From: Chromatiales bacterium
GTDB lineage: Bacteria > Pseudomonadota > Gammaproteobacteria > Steroidobacterales > GCA-2729495
Direction: 5' to 3'
Assembly: GCA_030614035.1 (NCBI GenBank)
Contig: JAUWKW010000043.1
Span: 1-9,016, forward strand
Length of the DNA: 9,016 bases
Shown: piece by piece, positions 5,580 through 9,016 of the stretch
Position numbering within the stretch: the first letter of the stretch is position 1
Layout: each line of letters begins with the position of its first letter
Notes under the pieces: model-generated
Seen by the model: the letters and a program-made list of their open reading frames with translations, nothing else
What the model was told of the DNA's origin: nothing
Databases searched by the model: none
Position numbers and translations under genes: made by a program

Positions 5580-7154
5580 TCAACTTGCGAGCGCAAGACC
5601 TGTCCTCCAGCCCAATTCTGAAATGGTACACGTGCCATCACGGTGCGAGAAGCGAAACACCTGGTGATCGCCTGACTTTCGCAAGGCAAAACCTACTATA
5701 AATGCGAATTCGCCTTTTCGCCCGGTTAGACCGAAGTTTGAGTCGCTATCACATTTCACAAAGTAGGCATTCGACGGGGAATCACCCGCCAGGTACCCTC
5801 TTTCGTGCAAAGATTGCATGAATGGATGCAGCTGTTCGCCTATCTCTTGCCATACCGACGATTCGTTTTCCTGGAATGCCAGCCAATTGGTGCAGCTGCT
5901 GATACTTCCCAATATGAAGAGTGCCTTTCGGCGCAAGTGCAACTTACCCCATTCACTCGTAATGCTCGAATACCGCGCGAGCGTAACCTCGCCTTCTACG
6001 CGTACGTGCAAACGCGGTGCGCGCACAAGGCTATTTATCCCTAGCCGTGCAAGCGATCGGATATCATCGGCCGTCAGATTTACCGCGGGTTTATATGCGC
6101 CGCGCTTGAAAAATAATTTGCCAGGGGTTCCCGAATCCCGGCCGACTTGCCGGTCGCGGGCGGCCAGCACACCCGCCAACGCGCCCATTGCGCTTACAGG
6201 AGTCGACACGACCCCGGACCTTGCCTGAAGACGCGGGAAATAGGTCAATAGGTTCGGACTCGAAAAACCCGGTGGATGCTGGGCCGTGACAACATCGGCG
6301 ACGGACATCCAAGCCAGCGGAGGATCCACGAGCAAAAGCGCCTGTTTGCTTCGGCAGTATCGATCGGCTGCAAGAACGGCCACAGGACCAAGGTCTTCTT
6401 TCGGCGCAGCCGAGAATAGACACAGCAGGTCGATACATTCGGCCTGCTCCAAGGCGAATAGGCCGGTGCCTTCTGTGGCGGAGCCAATCAGGTCATAGTC
6501 TGACGGCGAAGCTGGTTGACTGCCACTGCGGCAATCGATATAGCTTACAGACCTGATTGAGTTCGAGCTGATAGTTTCGGCAGGCCGTGCGGCCGGGATC
6601 GGTTCCAGCGACGTCACCAGGTCGGACTGCATCAGCGCGTGTCCCACAAATTGGTCTGAATTCTCATCGACTGATATGTCGCTAAAAATCTCTTGCTCGT
6701 AAATAAATGGTTCGATTGGAGAACGGAGCCGCTGGACGACCATGTTGAACGAATTAGCATCGGCTTCGGTTATCCCGTCGTAGTCAATCGATGCGCGCAG
6801 GTATTCGTAAGGGCCAGGATTGATCGCTTGCAGTACCAAGGGCCCCTCGCGACCGGGCAATTCGATCAGGTTTCGGTGCCGTGTGGCCGACACGCGCACC
6901 ACGAGCGCGTTTTGTCCGCCACAAGCAAAATATTGCTGAATGGCTAACTCGAGTCGACAACGCTGGCCGGGCGCAGCAAAATTTTTCAGGAAGTCGGCGG
7001 CGCTCGTGAGCTTGAGCGGCCGGTCGATCGGACCGCGCGGTGTGGGTCCGACGAATGCAACGGTGGTTGCCCTGTCGACGGGAATTCCTTGCTCCCTCGA
7101 CAGCCCCTCTACAACATATATTCCACTATTGCTTGAGTCGGACAATGCGGCCAC
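5580..7154 (-). CDS. Contractile tail-sheath-like protein, orphan
   Basis: A 524-residue protein. The N-terminal domain (about 11-88) matches tail sheaths: GIYVVEG in place of the usual PGVYV, TTVAFVGPTPRGPIDRPLKL (30-49), SAADFLKNFA, and AIQQYFACGGQNALVVRV (71-88). A divergent middle follows (about 95-230). The C-terminal half again fits: CIDLLCLFSAAP (240-251), QALLLVDPP (271-279), NLLTYFPRL (301-309), PVSAMGALAGVLAARD (319-334), INSLVRAPRL (373-382), and the sheath C-terminal domain RRKALFILGSISSCTNWLAF (408-427) to AGDSPSNAYFVKCD (456-469). In phages, R-type pyocins and T6SS-like machines, sheaths polymerise around a tube and contract. Length is normal. No tube, baseplate, spike, tape-measure or ATPase gene lies within the window. 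Nine cysteines are present. The start is GTG 7154 or TTG 7145; an in-frame TAA at 7178-7176 rules out anything longer. An extended -10 promoter lies just upstream. Confidence 0.85.
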   Translation of the reverse strand: MAALSDSSNSGIYVVEGLSREQGIPVDRATTVAFVGPTPRGPIDRPLKLTSAADFLKNFAAPGQRCRLELAIQQYFACGGQNALVVRVSATRHRNLIELPGREGPLVLQAINPGPYEYLRASIDYDGITEADANSFNMVVQRLRSPIEPFIYEQEIFSDISVDENSDQFVGHALMQSDLVTSLEPIPAARPAETISSNSIRSVSYIDCRSGSQPASPSDYDLIGSATEGTGLFALEQAECIDLLCLFSAAPKEDLGPVAVLAADRYCRSKQALLLVDPPLAWMSVADVVTAQHPPGFSSPNLLTYFPRLQARSGVVSTPVSAMGALAGVLAARDRQVGRDSGTPGKLFFKRGAYKPAVNLTADDIRSLARLGINSLVRAPRLHVRVEGEVTLARYSSITSEWGKLHLRRKALFILGSISSCTNWLAFQENESSVWQEIGEQLHPFMQSLHERGYLAGDSPSNAYFVKCDSDSNFGLTGRKGEFAFIVGFALRKSGDHQVFRFSHRDGTCTISELGWRTGLALAS

Positions 7155-7156
7155 GA

Positions 7157-7161
7157 TCCTT
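7157..7161 (-). promoter_or_regulatory. Shine-Dalgarno that bears on the sheath start
   Basis: AAGGA read 7161 to 7157. It is only 2 bases from GTG 7154, which is too close, but 11 bases from the in-frame TTG at 7145-7143. This makes TTG a serious alternative start and would shorten the protein by three residues. Confidence 0.4.
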
Positions 7162-7174
7162 CGTGTGATGGCCG

Positions 7175-7183
7175 ATTATAGCA
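7175..7183 (-). promoter_or_regulatory. Extended -10 promoter for the sheath gene
   Basis: TGCTATAAT on the minus strand is a perfect TATAAT with the TGn extension. The predicted start is near 7168, leaving a leader of about 14 bases before GTG 7154. The -35 region is poor at every spacing from 15 to 19, which is typical of extended -10 promoters. It implies that the sheath gene and the following cyclotransferase gene form their own transcription unit. Confidence 0.6.
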
Positions 7184-7215
7184 GTTCGATTCGAGCGCAC
7201 TGGAAGCGGATCCGA

Positions 7216-7272
7216 ACAATGTGCCTGCAACCGTGACGGTGCTTTGCAGGAAAGCAGCATTCAGCACATTGT
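7216..7272. repeat. Nested inverted repeat between the L,D-transpeptidase and sheath genes
   Basis: The outer arms ACAATGTGC (7216-7224) and GCACATTGT (7264-7272) are a perfect 9-bp inverted repeat. Inside lies a second perfect pair, CCTGCAA (7224-7230) and TTGCAGG (7244-7250), and within that CCG-TGA-CGG (7231-7239). One folded arm would carry a 13-14-base bulge. The element fills most of the intergenic space, ending 13 bases beyond the L,D-transpeptidase stop. No T-run follows on either strand, so it is not a standard intrinsic terminator. It may be a transcript-end structure or a protein-binding site. Confidence 0.5.
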
Positions 7273-7285
7273 GAGGCGACTCTCG

Positions 7286-8389
7286 CTATTCGATCAATTG
7301 AACCGCCGCAAGATGATCGTAGGTAACGATGTTGATTACGCGCATGGCATTGCGAAGCGTGGCGCGCATATTACGGGTCCCTTTTAGTACAGGGACCGGA
7401 AGCCCGAGTTGCTCCTCAGCGGCATTTTGCACCCGGCTGGTATGCACGGCTGCTTGCCCGTTAGGCTGCTGGATCATTGCGGCAGTAATCAGCGACGGCA
7501 CCAAGTCCTGCCAGTCTGTAGTGTCCTCGATGAGCGGAGGGTGCGCCTCGAAATAGAGATCACCGTCCAGCCAACCCAGAATAAAGGGTTGATTGACGAT
7601 GCGCACCGGAAGCCCAATTTCGACTAATTCAAAAAGGTGCTCCATATCCCTGGGGAAAAGGCGCACGCAACCGTGACTGACCCGCATCCCGACCCCCGCC
7701 GGTTTGTTAGTGCCGTGAAGCAGATAACTCTTCATGCCCAAACCCAGGACATGCTTGCCAAGCGGATTATCCGGTCCGGGCGATACTGTCGCTGGCAGGG
7801 GATCGCCAGCCTCTGCAGACTCCCGGCGAATCGAAGCGGGAACATACCAAACTGGATTTGTGGCCTTCGAGACCACCTCCGTTTCACCTAACGGCGTAGC
7901 CCAGTCGTAGCGGCCGATACCGATCGGATAGGTAACCACGATTTCAGGTTCACCATCTTCCGGTGTAGGAAAATAAAACAAGCGTTTGGCCGCAACGTTC
8001 AGAACAATTCCAATGCGCGGAGCATCCGGCAGGACGAACTGGGTGGGCAAAATTACCTCGGTACCTGCGCCAGGCAGCCAGGGGTCTACGCCTGGATTAG
8101 CTTGTACCAGTTCATCGAATCCGAGATTGTAGGTTCGAGCGATATCAACGAAGGTGTCGTCATAGTGAGCGCGAACAATCTGTACGCGCCCCACCACCTG
8201 CTGATCAGGCGAGTCCAGCACAAACCGATCGCTGACTATAGGTGGGCGTTCGTCAGAGCGGATGCTCTTACGCGAGCCAGAGTCAACCGAGGCCTTTCCA
8301 TCAACTGAACGCAGATGAGTCGGTTGACTGCCGCAACCGGCTAATACAATAGACAATAACGCCAACAGGCATAAGCGTAGTACGTACAT
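7286..8389 (-). CDS. Lipoprotein L,D-transpeptidase (YkuD domain, LysM-like segment)
   Basis: A 367-residue protein with a lipoprotein signal peptide ending in a perfect lipobox LAGC (16-19). The residue after C19 is G, not D, which favours the outer membrane in enterobacterial sorting rules. Residues about 70-115 resemble a LysM peptidoglycan-binding repeat (VRAHYDDTFVDIARTYNLGF, then a WLPGAGTEVILP end). The YkuD domain spans about 125-268, with the catalytic signature H225 ... S238-H239-G240-C241-V-R243 (HGTNKPAGVG then SHGCVRL). YkuD enzymes use the cysteine to make 3-3 peptidoglycan cross-links or to attach proteins to peptidoglycan from the periplasm. The domain order is that of the ErfK/YbiS/YcfS/YnhG group; which reaction this one performs is not decided by sequence. 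A tail of about 75 residues follows the group's usual FEAHPPL motif. ATG 8389 has no Shine-Dalgarno sequence but a TATAAT 8 bases upstream. Confidence 0.92.
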   Translation of the reverse strand: MYVLRLCLLALLSIVLAGCGSQPTHLRSVDGKASVDSGSRKSIRSDERPPIVSDRFVLDSPDQQVVGRVQIVRAHYDDTFVDIARTYNLGFDELVQANPGVDPWLPGAGTEVILPTQFVLPDAPRIGIVLNVAAKRLFYFPTPEDGEPEIVVTYPIGIGRYDWATPLGETEVVSKATNPVWYVPASIRRESAEAGDPLPATVSPGPDNPLGKHVLGLGMKSYLLHGTNKPAGVGMRVSHGCVRLFPRDMEHLFELVEIGLPVRIVNQPFILGWLDGDLYFEAHPPLIEDTTDWQDLVPSLITAAMIQQPNGQAAVHTSRVQNAAEEQLGLPVPVLKGTRNMRATLRNAMRVINIVTYDHLAAVQLIE

Positions 8390-8397
8390 AACCGGGA

Positions 8398-8403
8398 ATT
8401 ATA
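8398..8403 (-). promoter_or_regulatory. -10 box abutting the L,D-transpeptidase start codon
   Basis: Perfect TATAAT read 8403 to 8398, with 8 bases between it and ATG 8389. Transcription would begin at about 8391-8389, that is at or within 2 bases of the start codon, giving a leaderless or nearly leaderless mRNA. The best -35 at 18-base spacing is only 3 of 6 (TCGAGG, 8427-8422). It lies in the 60-base gap after the M48 gene. Confidence 0.45.
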
Positions 8404-8449
8404 ACGAAGTCGCCGACTCTCCCTCGAACCGGCGTCACAAGATCAATTA

Positions 8450-9016
8450 TCAGGAATTTGGGACCCTGCAATTTGGACGTTTGCCGGCGGCAATGGCCTC
8501 ATTATAAAGAGGAAGTGTCTCGGGCAATTCACCGATTAAATCACCGATGCGGTTTTCCGCAGAAGGGTGAGTAGATAGAAATTGCGGTGGGCCTCCGCCT
8601 CCTTTTTCGTCCATGTTTTTCCAGAGTTGCACACTGGCTCGCGGATCGAATCCGGCACCGGCCATGTACTCAAGGCCAACGACATCGGCCTCGGATTCCT
8701 GAGCGCGCCCGTAGGGCAGGAACAGTCCGATGTCCGCGCCCATTGCCACCATCTGACCAATGTCGCCACCTATCGCTGCCGCGCCAAGGTCTACGATATT
8801 GCCGGTAATCAACTCCTGGTTCGCGCGTTCGAGGCTATGCTCTTCAGTAACGTGGGCAACCTCGTGGCCGATCACGGCGGCTAACTGGTCCTGAGTCACG
8901 GCAACCGCGAAGATCCCATTAAACACCCCAATTTTGCCGCCGGCCATTGCGAAGGCGTTTACCATTTCATTGTCAAAAACTTCGATTTCCCAGTCCATAC
9001 TGTTATACGGATCGCC
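8450..9016 (-). CDS. M48-family zinc metalloprotease, N-terminus outside the window
   Basis: The frame is open to the right edge: the six codons before the first ATG (8998) read GDPYNS and fit the family, where a similar stretch precedes W-E-x-x-V. So the gene is partial, with 188 residues present. Counted from that ATG: MVNAFAMAGGKIGVFNG (12-28) is the family's N-A-F-x-x-x-G-G-K-I strand. HEVAH (45-49) is the HExxH zinc and catalytic site. ESEAD (101-105) supplies the third zinc ligand, E101, in the ExxxD motif. STHPSAENRI (142-151) is the usual C-terminal signature. Related proteins (COG0501 group, including LoiP/BepA-type) act in the periplasm on misfolded or outer-membrane proteins. A signal peptide would be in the missing part. 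This C-terminus is short and lacks the TPR repeats of BepA. The L,D-transpeptidase gene follows after 60 bases and has its own candidate promoter. Confidence 0.92.
   Translation of the reverse strand, partial: GDPYNSMDWEIEVFDNEMVNAFAMAGGKIGVFNGIFAVAVTQDQLAAVIGHEVAHVTEEHSLERANQELITGNIVDLGAAAIGGDIGQMVAMGADIGLFLPYGRAQESEADVVGLEYMAGAGFDPRASVQLWKNMDEKGGGGPPQFLSTHPSAENRIGDLIGELPETLPLYNEAIAAGKRPNCRVPNS

Noticed and set aside
5022..5621. Overlapping plus-strand open frames opposite the cyclotransferase gene
   Set aside because: They are antisense to a gene with clear family motifs, show composition typical of antisense frames (R, P, H, S rich) and have no supporting start signals.
5548..5631. Longer cyclotransferase start at GTG 5631
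   Set aside because: It would add 28 residues with no family likeness, all or mostly encoded opposite-frame within the end of the sheath gene, and has no Shine-Dalgarno sequence. It cannot be fully excluded.
5041..7154. Prophage remnant interpretation of the sheath region
   Set aside because: There is no integrase, portal, capsid, terminase, lysis or other tail gene, no attachment-site repeat that I can see, and the sheath frame is intact with its own promoter.
7270..7285. A second CRP-like half-site, TGTGA-N6-TCTCG
   Set aside because: Only one half matches well, and it lies about 110 bases upstream of the predicted sheath start, over the end of the L,D-transpeptidase gene region. It is consistent with chance.
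8405..8436. CGCCG...CGGCG stem after the M48 gene as a terminator
   Set aside because: The stem is 5 bp with a long loop and no T-run, so it is too weak to call.

Overview
This 9,016-base window looks like chromosome from a Gram-negative bacterium, most likely an uncultured gammaproteobacterium. The evidence is an LAGC-lipobox L,D-transpeptidase, an M48 metalloprotease of periplasmic type, a GldG/DUF4340 pair, and a near-consensus CRP-type operator. No rRNA, tRNA, transposase, integrase or CRISPR array is visible, and the taxon cannot be fixed from this window alone.

Layout. Two genes on the plus strand (1-2460) form the end of an operon: a GldG-like ABC-transporter auxiliary protein that is open at the left edge, followed 6 bases later by a DUF4340 protein. 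They converge on a long run of minus-strand genes (2515-9016). Read in the direction of transcription from the right edge, these are: an M48 metalloprotease whose N-terminus lies outside the window; a lipoprotein L,D-transpeptidase with a LysM-like segment; a contractile tail-sheath-like protein; a gamma-glutamylcyclotransferase-fold protein immediately after it; a pair of uncharacterised, probably helical soluble proteins; and an exported COG4798-type methyltransferase.

Most notable points. (1) The tail-sheath gene has no tube, baseplate, tape-measure or ATPase gene beside it here. It has its own extended -10 promoter and is followed almost without gap by the cyclotransferase. (2) A near-perfect CRP-type palindrome lies upstream of the uncharacterised pair, centred exactly at -41.5 from the start predicted by a TATAAA box. 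That is the geometry of a class II CRP-activated promoter. (3) The L,D-transpeptidase has a perfect TATAAT only 8 bases before its ATG and no Shine-Dalgarno sequence, so a leaderless message is possible.

How the genes may work together. The GldG/DUF4340, M48 and L,D-transpeptidase genes all act in or on the envelope. The sheath/cyclotransferase unit and the uncharacterised pair appear to be separate transcription units. No functional link between them is shown by sequence alone. The longest gene-free stretch is 235 bases (4806-5040), and it holds the CRP-type promoter.
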